Positions 36,262 to 45,252 of a DNA stretch of 64,000 nt are shown piece by piece. The DNA comes from Tenacibaculum dicentrarchi (GTDB lineage Bacteria > Bacteroidota > Bacteroidia > Flavobacteriales > Flavobacteriaceae), in contig NZ_OZ038524.1 of NCBI RefSeq assembly GCF_964036635.1, forward strand, positions 124,001 to 188,000, given 5' to 3'. Both the position numbers and the translations under genes were made by a program. The notes beneath the pieces are model-generated. The model was not told the origin of the DNA and did no database searches. It was given only the letters and a program-made list of their open reading frames with translations. The number at the start of each line of letters is the position of its first letter. Positions within the stretch are counted from its first letter, which is position 1.

Positions 36262-37047
36262 ATGAAATACATACTTTTTCCTTTTCGATTAATTTGGCGA
36301 GTTTGGTTTTACTTATTAATGATTGTTTCGGTGCTTGTAATAGCGCCTTTTGTATTGGTGCTTTTATCTGATGAAAAATATTATGGTTCTTTTTGGAAAC
36401 TAATGCGAGCTTGGTCATTTTTTTTAATTTACGCTATGGGTTTTAGGCTTAAATTTGAAAGACAAGAAAAGCTTAATCTTGAAAAAAGTTACATATTTAT
36501 AGCAAATCACACTTCGTTATTAGACCCGTGGATAATGATTGCATCTAGTAAAAATCCGATTTTATTTGTAGGAAAAAAAGAGTTGTCAAAAGTGCCTTTA
36601 TTTGGTTTTTTTTATAAAAAAGCGGTAATTATGGTTGACAGAAGCGACCCTAATAGTAGAAAAAAAGTTTATGCCCGAATTAAAAAACGATTAGATAGCG
36701 GCTTGAGTATTGCCATTTATCCTGAAGGATTAGTGCCAACCGAAGAGGTGGTTTTAGCGCCTTTTATGAATGGTGCATTTAATTTAGCAATACAATATGA
36801 AATGCCAATTGTACCGCAGGTATATTTTGATGCAAAACGCTTGTTTTCTTGGGATATTTTTAAAGGACACCCAGGTGTTTTTAGAGTAAAACAACTTCCT
36901 TTTATACAGGTAAAAGGCTTAGTGATAAAAGATAGAAAAGTTTTAAATCAGCAAGCTTTTGATTTGTTAGAGAATGAATTATTAAATGATAAAAAGTATA
37001 TGAAAGATACTAATTTAGCAAATAATGAGCGAAAAATTAAATCATAA
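36262..37047 (+). CDS. PlsC-like 1-acylglycerol-3-phosphate acyltransferase
   Basis: A 261-residue acyltransferase. N-terminal hydrophobic helices are followed by the catalytic N-H-T-S-L-L-D (HX4D), the V-D-R-S-D motif and Y-P-E-G-L-V-P. It is a paralogue of the plsC product at 23592-24323 but has a different EGT-motif (E-G-L rather than E-G-T-R). It overlaps the next gene by 23 bases, so the two are co-translated. It acts in phospholipid synthesis; the acyl acceptor is not certain. Confidence 0.87.
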   Translation: MKYILFPFRLIWRVWFYLLMIVSVLVIAPFVLVLLSDEKYYGSFWKLMRAWSFFLIYAMGFRLKFERQEKLNLEKSYIFIANHTSLLDPWIMIASSKNPILFVGKKELSKVPLFGFFYKKAVIMVDRSDPNSRKKVYARIKKRLDSGLSIAIYPEGLVPTEEVVLAPFMNGAFNLAIQYEMPIVPQVYFDAKRLFSWDIFKGHPGVFRVKQLPFIQVKGLVIKDRKVLNQQAFDLLENELLNDKKYMKDTNLANNERKIKS

Positions 37048-37666
37048 TTATAGCAATATCGAAGAAAAATTAAACGTTTTAACCCATGGTTTTGGCTTGT
37101 TATTGGCAATGATAGCCTTGCCTTTGTTAATTTTAAAATCAGTTTTTTACCAAGGATTTTGGCAAATTGCTAGTTTTAGTATTTTTGGTTTTAGTTTAAT
37201 TATTTTATATGCTGCTTCTACTTTTTACCATGCCGCTAAAAACTCTAAAATCCGCCGAAGGCTTAATATTTTTGACCATGCGGCAATTTATGTATTAATT
37301 GCAGGAAGTTATACGCCTTTTTGTTTGGTCGTATTGCCCGAAAAAACAGGTTGGTATTTATTCGTTTTTGTATGGTTATTTGCTTTGATAGGCGTTATTT
37401 TAAAGTTGTTTTTTACAGGGAAATTCGATAAACTATCAACGGCTTTATATTTGATAATGGGCTGGCAGGTTATCTTTTTAATAAATCCATTAATGGAAAA
37501 TTTACCCTATAATGGGTTATTTTATTTAATTGCAGGTGGTGTTTTTTATACGATTGGCGCTGTTTTATATTCGATTAAAAAAGTGCCGTATAATCATGCT
37601 ATTTTTCATGTTTTTGTGCTTTTAGGAAGCTTTAGTCATTTTTGGGCAATTTATAAATATGTGTAA
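37025..37666 (+). CDS. Hemolysin III family membrane protein (PAQR-like)
   Basis: A 213-residue membrane protein with seven hydrophobic helices. Family signatures: E-K-L-N-V-L-T-H-G near the N-terminus, S-T-F-Y-H-A-A, F-D-H-A-A-I-Y-V-L-I-A-G-S-Y-T-P-F, and the C-terminal H-A-I-F-H-V-F-V-L-L-G-S-x-x-H-F. The Ser-His, Asp-His and His-x-x-x-His residues form the putative metal site shared with adiponectin receptors. The biochemical function is not established. It overlaps the acyltransferase gene by 23 bases, consistent with a membrane-lipid role. Confidence 0.9.
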   Translation: MSEKLNHNYSNIEEKLNVLTHGFGLLLAMIALPLLILKSVFYQGFWQIASFSIFGFSLIILYAASTFYHAAKNSKIRRRLNIFDHAAIYVLIAGSYTPFCLVVLPEKTGWYLFVFVWLFALIGVILKLFFTGKFDKLSTALYLIMGWQVIFLINPLMENLPYNGLFYLIAGGVFYTIGAVLYSIKKVPYNHAIFHVFVLLGSFSHFWAIYKYV

Positions 37667-37668
37667 TT

Positions 37669-38139
37669 TTACCACTTACAAAAGGGTAGTTTACTTAAAT
37701 TAGAATTGTAATATTTTACAATTCCTGTAACTTCTTTTCCTAGCCAAGTTGGTTTTTCAAAGAGTTCATTTTCTTCGGATAATTCTATTTCAGCAACTAC
37801 TAAACCTTTATTATCGCCTAGAAAATCATCAATTTCATACGTGTGGTTATTGGCTTTTACTAAATAGCGATATTTTTCAATAATTCCTTCTTCGCATAAA
37901 TTAAATAAATCTTTTGCTTCTTGCAAAGGAATCTCTTTTTCCCATTCATAACGAGTTGTTCCGCTTTTATTTGATGTACCTTTGATGGTTAAAAAACCGC
38001 TATCATCTTTTATTCGAATTCGTACAACGCGTTCTTTTTGAGAGTTTAAAAAACCTTGTTTTATATAGCTTTTTTTGTAAGCAACTTGCTTATAAGCATC
38101 CGAAGTTACTAAGAATTTACGTTCTATTTCAAAGGTCAT
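37669..38139 (-). CDS. CYTH-domain protein (triphosphate tunnel metalloenzyme family)
   Basis: A 156-residue protein starting at ATG 38139, chosen because the CYTH signature E-I-E-R-K-F-L-V then lies at the N-terminus; the longer frame to 38208 adds 23 residues with no family resemblance. Charged strands follow (R-V-V-R-I-R-I-K-D, L-T-I-K-G, E-W-E-K-E-I-P, A-E-I-E-L) that line the tunnel in this fold. Members cleave inorganic triphosphate or related compounds. It is convergent with the hemolysin III gene, with only 2 bases between stops. Confidence 0.87.
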   Translation of the reverse strand: MTFEIERKFLVTSDAYKQVAYKKSYIKQGFLNSQKERVVRIRIKDDSGFLTIKGTSNKSGTTRYEWEKEIPLQEAKDLFNLCEEGIIEKYRYLVKANNHTYEIDDFLGDNKGLVVAEIELSEENELFEKPTWLGKEVTGIVKYYNSNLSKLPFCKW

Positions 38140-38320
38140 AATTTTTTTTGAGGATTGGTAATCGTTTGTAAATAAATCAAAGATAGTGTAGCGAAACAGA
38201 TATTCCAATTCAAGTTAAACAGGTTTGTCACTTATAAATTTATTATCGCTGTAACGTGTTTTTTATCAAAAGTAAAATACTTGTGAATACTCCGTGTGTT
38301 GGTTTATAATGATTCACGTG

Positions 38321-38342
38321 TAATTAACATTTAATTAACATT
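38321..38342 (+). repeat. Tandem 11-mer repeat
   Basis: TAATTAACATT twice in a row. The same TTAACATT core recurs near 38386 and 38535. Confidence 0.7.
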
Positions 38343-38358
38343 TGTGTTTTCTTATTTT

Positions 38359-38391
38359 CAATTAGGGTTAACCCTAAAAACGTTAACATTT
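38359..38391 (+). repeat. 33-bp direct repeat with telomere-like palindrome, copy 1
   Basis: Begins CAATTAGGGTTAACCCT and ends ACGTTAACATTT; it contains the perfect 16-bp palindrome TTAGGGTTAACCCTAA at 38362-38377. It matches the copy at 38510-38542 at 32 of 33 positions. Confidence 0.85.
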
Positions 38392-38453
38392 ATTTAACTT
38401 TTTAATTGTGTGACTTAAAGGTGTTTGTGTTTTTGAGAGGTGTTTTTTAACAT

Positions 38454-38480
38454 TTAATCTCATTAATCTCATTAATCTCA
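38454..38480 (+). repeat. Three tandem 9-mers
   Basis: TTAATCTCA occurs three times without interruption, between the palindrome copies. Confidence 0.85.
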
Positions 38481-38491
38481 TGAATTTATAA

Positions 38492-38507
38492 TTAGGGTTA
38501 ACCCTAA
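38492..38507. repeat. Telomere-like palindrome, copy 2
   Basis: TTAGGGTTAACCCTAA, a perfect 16-bp inverted repeat, only 5 bases before the third copy. Confidence 0.85.
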
Positions 38508-38509
38508 TC

Positions 38510-38542
38510 CAATTAGGGTTAACCCTTAAAACGTTAACATTT
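38510..38542 (+). repeat. 33-bp direct repeat with telomere-like palindrome, copy 3
   Basis: Second copy of the 33-bp unit, with one mismatch to 38359-38391. The palindrome is slightly imperfect (TTAGGGTTAACCCTTA at 38513-38528). Confidence 0.85.
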
Positions 38543-38732
38543 TTTAAATAAAAAAAATTTAGTTTTACAACAGTATTAAAGAAGTAATTATTTTTTAATA
38601 CTTGCTAGCTAGTAAAAAGAAGAAGGATGTTTATAAATTGCGCGCATTTTTCTTTTTAATTTTTTTGATGTAATACCCTTGTTTTTAAAATAACAGGAGT
38701 AAAAATTAATGAATAAACTTAAAATTTAAAAA

Positions 38733-38930
38733 ATGAAAAAAGTAATTTTAGTAGTAGCAATGGTATTTGCTACAGGTAGTTTAGTAAATGCGAATACGAG
38801 TGAAGTAAGTGAAGCTATGTTTAATGATTGTGCTTCAGAGGCATGGAATTATGGAATTAAAAATGGAGGAGGAAATGAGAAAATTGAATATCTATTAATG
38901 GATGCATATTATGTTGGATGTGTAGGTTAA
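38733..38930 (+). CDS. Small secreted peptide (65 aa)
   Basis: A 65-residue product with a strong signal peptide (M-K-K-V-I-L-V-V-A-M-V-F-A-T-G-S-L-V-N-A, cleavage after residue 20). The mature 45 residues are acidic, with two Cys (33 and 63) that could form one disulphide, and a G-G-G-N turn in the middle. I recall similar short proteins with the same signal sequence in marine Flavobacteriaceae but know no function. It follows the repeat-rich region and precedes a hairpin and the GLPGLI gene, 61 bases on. Confidence 0.65.
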   Translation: MKKVILVVAMVFATGSLVNANTSEVSEAMFNDCASEAWNYGIKNGGGNEKIEYLLMDAYYVGCVG

Positions 38931-38946
38931 AGATAAATTTAATAAG

Positions 38947-38977
38947 GGAATATGCTAAATATTATTTAGCATATTCC
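38947..38977. terminator. Perfect 14-bp hairpin without a T-run
   Basis: GGAATATGCTAAAT ATT ATTTAGCATATTCC, a perfect stem with a 3-nt loop, between the peptide gene and the GLPGLI gene. No T-run follows, so it may stabilise the peptide mRNA or act as a processing or operator site rather than a true terminator. Confidence 0.5.
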
Positions 38978-38991
38978 TAAACATATATATT

Positions 38992-39729
38992 ATGGATAAG
39001 ATAAAATTAATAACAATAATAACGCTATTTTTTATAAATAATATCATAGCTCAGTCACAACAAGGAATAGTTACTTATAAAAAAAGTATTGAAAGAAAAA
39101 TACCAACAGAAAAAGATAAAAAAGCTTCAAATTTTAATAAATTTGAAAGAGTAAATAAATCAATTGATAAACTACTTAAAAATATAGAATTTGAGCTTAA
39201 ATTTAATGTAAAAGAAAGTTTTTTTGCGGTTATTCCTTCTTTGGCTTTGGAGGAAAGTCGATGGGGTAAATTAGCTTTGGCAGGTTCTGGAAATAATAAG
39301 TTTTACAATGCTAAAAATGAAAGATTATCAGAGGAAAATATTTTTGGAGAAGATTTTTTAATCAGTAATGAGCAGTTGAATTGGCAACTAAAAAATGAAA
39401 CAAAAAAAATAGGAGATTATTTATGTTATAAAGCAATAGCAATAGAGAAAAAAATGTATAGAGGTAAAATGAAAGAGTATCCTGTCATGGCTTGGTATTG
39501 CCCTGAAATAAGTAGTTCTTTTGGCCCTATTGGTGTTGCTGGTTTACCTGGTTTAATTTTAGAAGTAAATAAAGGAAACATAAAGTATAGAGCTACTAAA
39601 ATTAATTTAAATCCTAAAAAAAATATAAAGATTACAAAACTAACAAAAGGTAAAAAAATAACTCGTAAAAAATTGGGAGAAATGATAAGTGAAGCTATGG
39701 GTAATTTTAAGAAAAATAAAGGGTATTAA
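38992..39729 (+). CDS. GLPGLI family protein
   Basis: A 245-residue exported protein with a signal peptide ending N-I-I-A-Q. The family-defining motif is present as G-V-A-G-L-P-G-L-I-L-E-V-N near residue 180, preceded by W-Y-C-P-E-I-S. GLPGLI proteins are periplasmic proteins of unknown function restricted to Bacteroidota and usually found beside TonB receptor-like proteins, as here (63 bases before the next gene). A lysine-rich C-terminus (K-G-K-K-I-T-R-K-K) is notable. Confidence 0.9.
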   Translation: MDKIKLITIITLFFINNIIAQSQQGIVTYKKSIERKIPTEKDKKASNFNKFERVNKSIDKLLKNIEFELKFNVKESFFAVIPSLALEESRWGKLALAGSGNNKFYNAKNERLSEENIFGEDFLISNEQLNWQLKNETKKIGDYLCYKAIAIEKKMYRGKMKEYPVMAWYCPEISSSFGPIGVAGLPGLILEVNKGNIKYRATKINLNPKKNIKITKLTKGKKITRKKLGEMISEAMGNFKKNKGY

Positions 39730-39792
39730 AAGGCTGGCTTATTGCAATTTGTTATTAAGACTATTTTAATGATTTATAAGATAAAATAATAT

Positions 39793-42459
39793 ATGTTAGA
39801 AAAAAAAATGCTGTTTATCTTATTGATTATCGCTAGTACTTTAAACGCTCAAACTATCGTTTTTAAAGGTGTTGTAAAAGATAGTTTACAAAATCCGTTG
39901 TCTTATACCAATATCATAGCAAAACCAAAAGATATTCGTAAAAACATCAGTTTTGCTATTACTGATCAGCAAGGGCGGTATCGTTTAGAGCTTAGCAAAA
40001 ATAAAAAATATACCATTGATATCAGTTATTTAGGCTATCAAAAAAAAACCTTTGAAATAACACCAACAGAAAACACGCTTAAAAACTTTATTTTAAAAGA
40101 GGCTAAAAATCAGCTAGACGAAGTTGTTATTGAACTCCCAGTAATTACAAAACAAGACACAATTATTTATAATACCGATAAATTTGTAAATGGTAGCGAG
40201 CGTAAACTTCAAAATATACTTAAAAAATTACCAGGTGTTGAAGTCGATAAAAATGGCGGGGTTACTGTTCAAGGAAAAAAAGTAACCAAATTATTAGTTG
40301 ATGGAAAAGCCTTTTTTAGTGGCGCAACAAAGTTAGGTGTTCAAAATATTCCTGCCGATGCAGTGGCTAAAGTTGAAGTTATCGATAATTATAATGAAGT
40401 GTCATTTTTAAAAGGATTAACCGATTCTGATAAAATGGCAATGAATATTCAGCTTAAAGAAGATAAAAAACGCTTTATTTTTGGAGATGTTGAAGCGGGG
40501 TCGGGTGTTGGTTATGAGTCTTCTTATAAAGCCAATGCCAATTTATTTTATTACTCGCCTAAAACCAATGTGAATTTTATAGGAAACTTAAACGATATCG
40601 GTGAAAAAACCTTCACTTTTAAAGATTATATGAGTTTTCAAGGAGGTGTAAATGCTGTTTTTAGCGGTAATTTTAATTGGAAAGGTGGCGATTTCTCGCA
40701 ATTTATAGAAAACAAAGATATTTTAAAAAGTACACAACGTTTTGCGGCTTTAAACATCACAAAAACCGTTGCCGATAAATTTGATGTTTCAGGATATGCT
40801 CTTTTTTCTGATAATAATACTACGAGTTTTACAGAAGAACACAATCAATATACTACTTTTTTAGAAGATAAAAAAAATGAAAATACGTCAAATAATATTT
40901 TAGGAATCGGGAATTTAAGTATTGAATATACACCAAATTTTGAAGAACGATGGATGCTAAGAACACAGGTTAAAAAATCAGGTGTACATAATAACAATGC
41001 TATTTCTTCATCAATAAACAATGCTATAAATAACATAGAAACAACTAAAGAAAATGATATTTGGTATGTAAATCAAAATATAGAATGGCATAAAAACCAA
41101 TCGCAAAATCATACTTTTTCATCCGTAGTAAATTATACTTTTGATAAAAATAATCCAACTACTTTTTGGAATGCTTCAAAAGCATTTTTAACGCGAATTA
41201 AACCCATTATTCAACCTTTAAATAGTAATCAGGATTTACTGAAAATTCAGCAATTAAACGAAACTGAAAAGCATTATTTACACAGTGTTTTTAAAGATTT
41301 TTGGGTGTTAAATAGAAATCACCATATTTATACGACTATTGGAAATACACATCAACAAGAAAAATTTAGCAACCATAATTTTCAAATATTAGATGATACT
41401 ACAATTAACAATTTTTCAACAGGAGGTTTTAACAATAATACAGTTTTAAAGCATAACGATTTTTTTGCAGGAATCCATTATAAATTTAGAACAGGGATAT
41501 TTACCTTTAAACAAGGTGCTTATTTACATAATTATAAGTGGAAAATAAGTCAAGAAAATATTTTTAAAAAAAATAAATGGATTTTATTACCCGATTTTTT
41601 AATGAAAATCGCCTTTAATAAATCGAGAAAAGTGGAATTAAGTTATAATTTAAAAACCAATTTTTCGGACGCCTCTAAACTCGCTAATCGATTTTATTTA
41701 CAATCTTATAATTCGGTGTTTAAAGGAAATTCAACTTTAGAAAATGAATTATTTCATTCGGCACGTATACGATATAGCCGTTTTAGTATGTATCGAGGTT
41801 TAATGTTACATGCCAGTGCTAATTATACTAAAAAAATTAAAGGCTTTAATAATTCGGTTAATTTCGATGGAATAAACAGGTTTATATCGCCCGAAATTTT
41901 AGACAATCCGAATGAAAATTGGCGTGCTAGAGCATCGCTTAAAAAGCGTATTAAAAAAATAAGATATAAGCTTGTAGGAAGTTATAGTAGTTCAGTTTTT
42001 ACACAGAAAATAAATACTATTTTGGCAGCTAACAAAAGCGATAATTATTCTTTTGATGTAGGTTTTGAAACTTTATTTGATAAATTTCCAACCTTAAAAA
42101 TGGGCTTTAAAAAGAGTATCGGAAATTACACTTCTAATAATTTCAAGGCTAAATTTACGACCAACGAACCTTATATAAACATCGATTATGATTTTTTAAA
42201 CGGTTTCATTTTCAATGCCGATTATACGCATTATAACTATCAAAATAAAGCACAAAAAGCTTATAATAATTATGAAGTTGCCAATGCAATGTTGTCGTAT
42301 CAAAAACAAGATAGCCCTTGGTTATTTAAGCTGACTATTCAGAACTTATTTGACACCACATTTAAGCAAAGTAATCGATTTTCTGATTATTTAATTACTG
42401 ATGCTAAAACCTATATGATGCCAAGAGTTGTATTATTTAGTATCGGTTATAAGTTGTAA
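39793..42459 (+). CDS. TonB-dependent receptor-like outer-membrane beta-barrel protein
   Basis: An 888-residue protein. Signal peptide (to about residue 20, ending L-N-A-Q); a carboxypeptidase-like regulatory domain (F-K-G-V-V-K-D-S-L-Q-N-P-L-S-Y-T-N-I); a plug-like segment (L-D-E-V-V-I, K-L-P-G-V-E-V, L-L-V-D-G-K-A-F-F-S-G); and a long barrel of alternating aromatic strands to the C-terminus (F-S-I-G-Y-K-L). The G-V-T-V-Q-G-K-K-V-T-K-L-L-V-D-G motif is typical of the group that pairs with GLPGLI proteins. The ligand is unknown. An internal Met at codon 6 is an alternative start. Confidence 0.88.
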   Translation: MLEKKMLFILLIIASTLNAQTIVFKGVVKDSLQNPLSYTNIIAKPKDIRKNISFAITDQQGRYRLELSKNKKYTIDISYLGYQKKTFEITPTENTLKNFILKEAKNQLDEVVIELPVITKQDTIIYNTDKFVNGSERKLQNILKKLPGVEVDKNGGVTVQGKKVTKLLVDGKAFFSGATKLGVQNIPADAVAKVEVIDNYNEVSFLKGLTDSDKMAMNIQLKEDKKRFIFGDVEAGSGVGYESSYKANANLFYYSPKTNVNFIGNLNDIGEKTFTFKDYMSFQGGVNAVFSGNFNWKGGDFSQFIENKDILKSTQRFAALNITKTVADKFDVSGYALFSDNNTTSFTEEHNQYTTFLEDKKNENTSNNILGIGNLSIEYTPNFEERWMLRTQVKKSGVHNNNAISSSINNAINNIETTKENDIWYVNQNIEWHKNQSQNHTFSSVVNYTFDKNNPTTFWNASKAFLTRIKPIIQPLNSNQDLLKIQQLNETEKHYLHSVFKDFWVLNRNHHIYTTIGNTHQQEKFSNHNFQILDDTTINNFSTGGFNNNTVLKHNDFFAGIHYKFRTGIFTFKQGAYLHNYKWKISQENIFKKNKWILLPDFLMKIAFNKSRKVELSYNLKTNFSDASKLANRFYLQSYNSVFKGNSTLENELFHSARIRYSRFSMYRGLMLHASANYTKKIKGFNNSVNFDGINRFISPEILDNPNENWRARASLKKRIKKIRYKLVGSYSSSVFTQKINTILAANKSDNYSFDVGFETLFDKFPTLKMGFKKSIGNYTSNNFKAKFTTNEPYINIDYDFLNGFIFNADYTHYNYQNKAQKAYNNYEVANAMLSYQKQDSPWLFKLTIQNLFDTTFKQSNRFSDYLITDAKTYMMPRVVLFSIGYKL

Positions 42460-42471
42460 AAAAATATAGGT

Positions 42472-42714
42472 TTATCCGCCACTAACAGGAGGAATAATGG
42501 CAATAACATCATTTTTTTTAATAAGGGTTTCTTGCTTGGCATAACTTTCGTTAATTGCCACGGCATATGCGCTAATTTTTACTAACTTCGGATATTCTTC
42601 TGTAAGTAATTCTTTAAAATGGCTTACGCTACAATTTTCAGGAAGTGTTATTTCTAAAGAAGTATTTCCTATCAAATCGGTAGCAATACCAAAAAGTAGT
42701 ACGGTTATGTTCAT
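42472..42714 (-). CDS. moaD: Molybdopterin synthase sulphur carrier subunit MoaD
   Basis: An 80-residue ubiquitin-fold protein ending in the essential Gly-Gly (P-P-V-S-G-G). The I-T-V-L-L-F-G-I-A start and the A-V-A-I-N segment are typical of MoaD. The terminal Gly becomes a thiocarboxylate that donates sulphur to MoaE (encoded at 29183-29605). The rest of the molybdenum cofactor pathway is not in the window. It is convergent with the preceding TonB receptor gene, 12 bases apart. Confidence 0.92.
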   Translation of the reverse strand: MNITVLLFGIATDLIGNTSLEITLPENCSVSHFKELLTEEYPKLVKISAYAVAINESYAKQETLIKKNDVIAIIPPVSGG

Positions 42715-42772
42715 ATTCGTATTTTGATTTTTTTTTCGCTTATAACCTCTATAAGCAGATTAAAAGTCTAAT

Positions 42773-45238
42773 TTACAAATTAATTCCGAAAAGTATTCTA
42801 TTTTCAGATTTTTCATTGAAATTAGATTTGGCAAAATCTACACGTAAAAATCGCCATTTACCAAATCCGATATTACCTAAACCAATAGCAAATTCAGAAT
42901 AAGGTTTGTTTTCTGCTGTAAATAATCCTTTTGCACTAGTAATTAAATGAATATTTAATTTATTAATTAATGGAATTTTACTTAATAAAGCACCTTTAAA
43001 ATTGTATTCTCCATGTAGTTCTCCGTATTTATTATTAGTACTTAATTGATAATAAGGTAGCATATAAAAGTTATCTAAATAATTATCTTTTGGAGCAATT
43101 AATAAGCGATTTCCGTTAAAATGAGTATAATCTATAAACGGAATGTCTTTTTTCTTTAAAAACACGCCCCCTTTAGCTTTATATTTAAATTCCCCCCAAT
43201 TACTTAAATTCATTTTTTGAGATAATTGAGAATAGAATATATCAGAATTTAATGTAGTATTTCCTGAACCAAAATTTTTAGTATATCCGACAAATAAAGT
43301 AGGATATTTATTAGTTCCTATATTATATTTTCCATCAGGATATGACATATATTTTTGTTCGAAATTAATATTTGCTCCTAACTTAAAAGACCACATATGA
43401 TGTGGTGTAAATGAAGTGGTAAAATTTTTAGGTTCTTGCGGATTATTAGCTGTATAATTAACATCTTTATTAGAAAACATCACATAATCACTTGTATTAA
43501 ATAAAGGTTTTCTATCTGCGTATTCTAAGGAAGAATAAAAACGAATACCATTATTTATTTCTTCTGAAAAAGCAATTTTAGTAAATGTTTTCTCATAAAT
43601 TTTAAGGTAATTTTTTTTAAAATAAGTGCTACTAATTGTATTCCATAATTTTGAAATAGGTTTTTGGGCATTAAATTGAGAAGTAGTAATACCTACTGAA
43701 GCAGTTAAAATAGGTTTATTTGTATTATTCCATTTGTAAAAAAAGTTTGCTGTTGGTCGTACTTTTTTATCAGAAAAACCATAATTTATTTTTGTACCAA
43801 TATTAAATTTTTCTCCTTTTTTATTGACTGTTTTAGAATATTTAATTCCAAGAGATGAATTCCATCCTTGTACCGTGTTAAAGTTTAAATCTTCAATAGG
43901 AGAAGAAATATCTATTCCCCATTTATCGTAAGTATTATAATAAGAATAACCTGAAACAATATTTATAAGATTAAATTTATTATGTTTTGTATCTGTAGAA
44001 TCTAAATATTTTTTAGAATTTCGGACAGTTTTAATGCTATCTTTTAATTTATAATCTGCATTTTCTTCGGATGTTAAAGTAACAGGACGAATTTTATTCC
44101 AATATAAACTATCTTTTTCGGTGGCATTTTCAGCAAAAGATAAAACTTCATTACTAAATGATTTTTTAGTGAAATTAGGTGCGAAATTATAATTTGAATA
44201 TGCTGCCGAAAAACGACCGTTAAAATTAAATCCAAAGATACCAGCTTTAAAATCGATTGTTTGTGTAACAGGAATCCAAACTTTATTTTTTAGTGAATAA
44301 TTATAGCTTTGTTTGATGTGTAAAGTATCAATCATAGGTGTATTTGCTTGTGCACCTGTAACTATAACATCGGTTCCGTAAATAGCCCAATCATCTTCTG
44401 ATATATAAATAAATCCGCTAAAAACACGGTCGTTTTTTCTTTTCGGAAGTAATTTTATTTTACTGATTAATTTTTCGTTTTTATCATAAAAGTTTCCATT
44501 TAATTGATAATTGTAATAACTAAAAGCTTCGTTAGCAATTGGCGAAATCATTTGAGCATCTGCTAAATTAAAGGAGTTTTTATAAAAGTTAAAATCAACT
44601 TCTTTAGCTTGATTAAAACTAATTCCGTTATTACTTCCCGAAACTTTAGAAGCAATAATATGTTATTTAAAATTTGTTGGTTTTTTCTGATATGAAATTT
44701 TAGAAATGGTTTCAGAAAGATACACAATTCCACTTCTTGTAGAATCTAAACCACCGCCCATATCATCAATTTTATTACCTAGAAATTTTTTGGGAAGATT
44801 TTTAACTTTAAATAATCCACGAGAATAAAAATCGGCGGTATATTGAGAAAATTTAGCTGTATTTTTCTTTTTAGAAGCAATTACATTTCGAATAATTTTA
44901 TTTGCAGGATTTTCTTCGGATGAAATTAATACTTCATCTAAAGTAACTTCTTCTTCAGAAAGAACAATGTTTAGAATAGTAGGGAAATTTTTAACAATAA
45001 TATTTTTCTTAATTGTTTTGTATCCTAAAAGTTGAAAAATAACGATGTATTCTCCTTTTTTATTTACTGATAATTCATAATTACCGTTATTATTTGTGGT
45101 AGTTCCTGTAATTGTATTTTCTAAATAAATACTAACAAAAGATAAATTTTTATTATTTGTATCGGTAACTTTTCCTTTAATTTGAGCAATAGTGATATTG
45201 GTAAATACTACAAATAATAGAAGAATTAATCTTTTCAT
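42773..45238 (-). pseudogene. DUF5686/carboxypeptidase-like regulatory domain protein, interrupted by a stop codon
   Basis: Read from 45238, this is one frame of 821 codons with a TAA at codon 192 (44663-44665). The first part has a signal peptide (ending T-I-A-Q), a carboxypeptidase-like domain (I-K-G-K-V-T-D-T-N-N-K-N-L-S-F-V-S) and A-N-K-I-I-R-N-V-I-A-S, the standard start of DUF5686. Right after the stop the same frame continues with family-like sequence (H-I-I-A-S-K-V-S-G-S-N-N-G), then a long barrel-like region ending F-G-I-N-L. No frameshift is needed, so a single base change explains the break. A restart at ATG 44551 would lack a signal peptide. The product would be an outer-membrane protein. 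Confidence 0.8.
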
Positions 45239-45252
45239 TTTTTATTACAAAC

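Larger units (their letters stand above)
38209..38732. other. Repeat-rich non-coding region upstream of a secreted peptide gene
   Basis: A 524-base gap in an otherwise compact genome. I see no credible ORF. It contains 11-bp tandem repeats (38321-38342), three telomere-like palindromes (38362, 38492 and 38513), a 33-bp direct repeat (38359 and 38510), and three tandem 9-mers (38454-38480). GTTAAC and TTAACATT occur repeatedly. The last 190 bases are A/T-rich and hold no clear repeat; they presumably carry the promoter of the gene at 38733. Confidence 0.7.

Noticed and set aside
38140..38208. Longer N-terminus of the CYTH protein
   Set aside because: The family motif E-I-E-R-K begins right after the ATG at 38139; the extra 23 residues have no counterpart in the family.
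38454..38542. Possible CRISPR array or true telomere repeats
   Set aside because: The 9-mers are directly adjacent without spacers, and the TTAGGG units occur only as inverted pairs in a chromosomal interior with normal genes on both sides. Neither array nor telomere fits.
38209..38732. Replication origin
   Set aside because: The region is A/T-rich with repeats, but I see no cluster of DnaA boxes (TTATCCACA type) and no dnaA, dnaN or gyr gene nearby.
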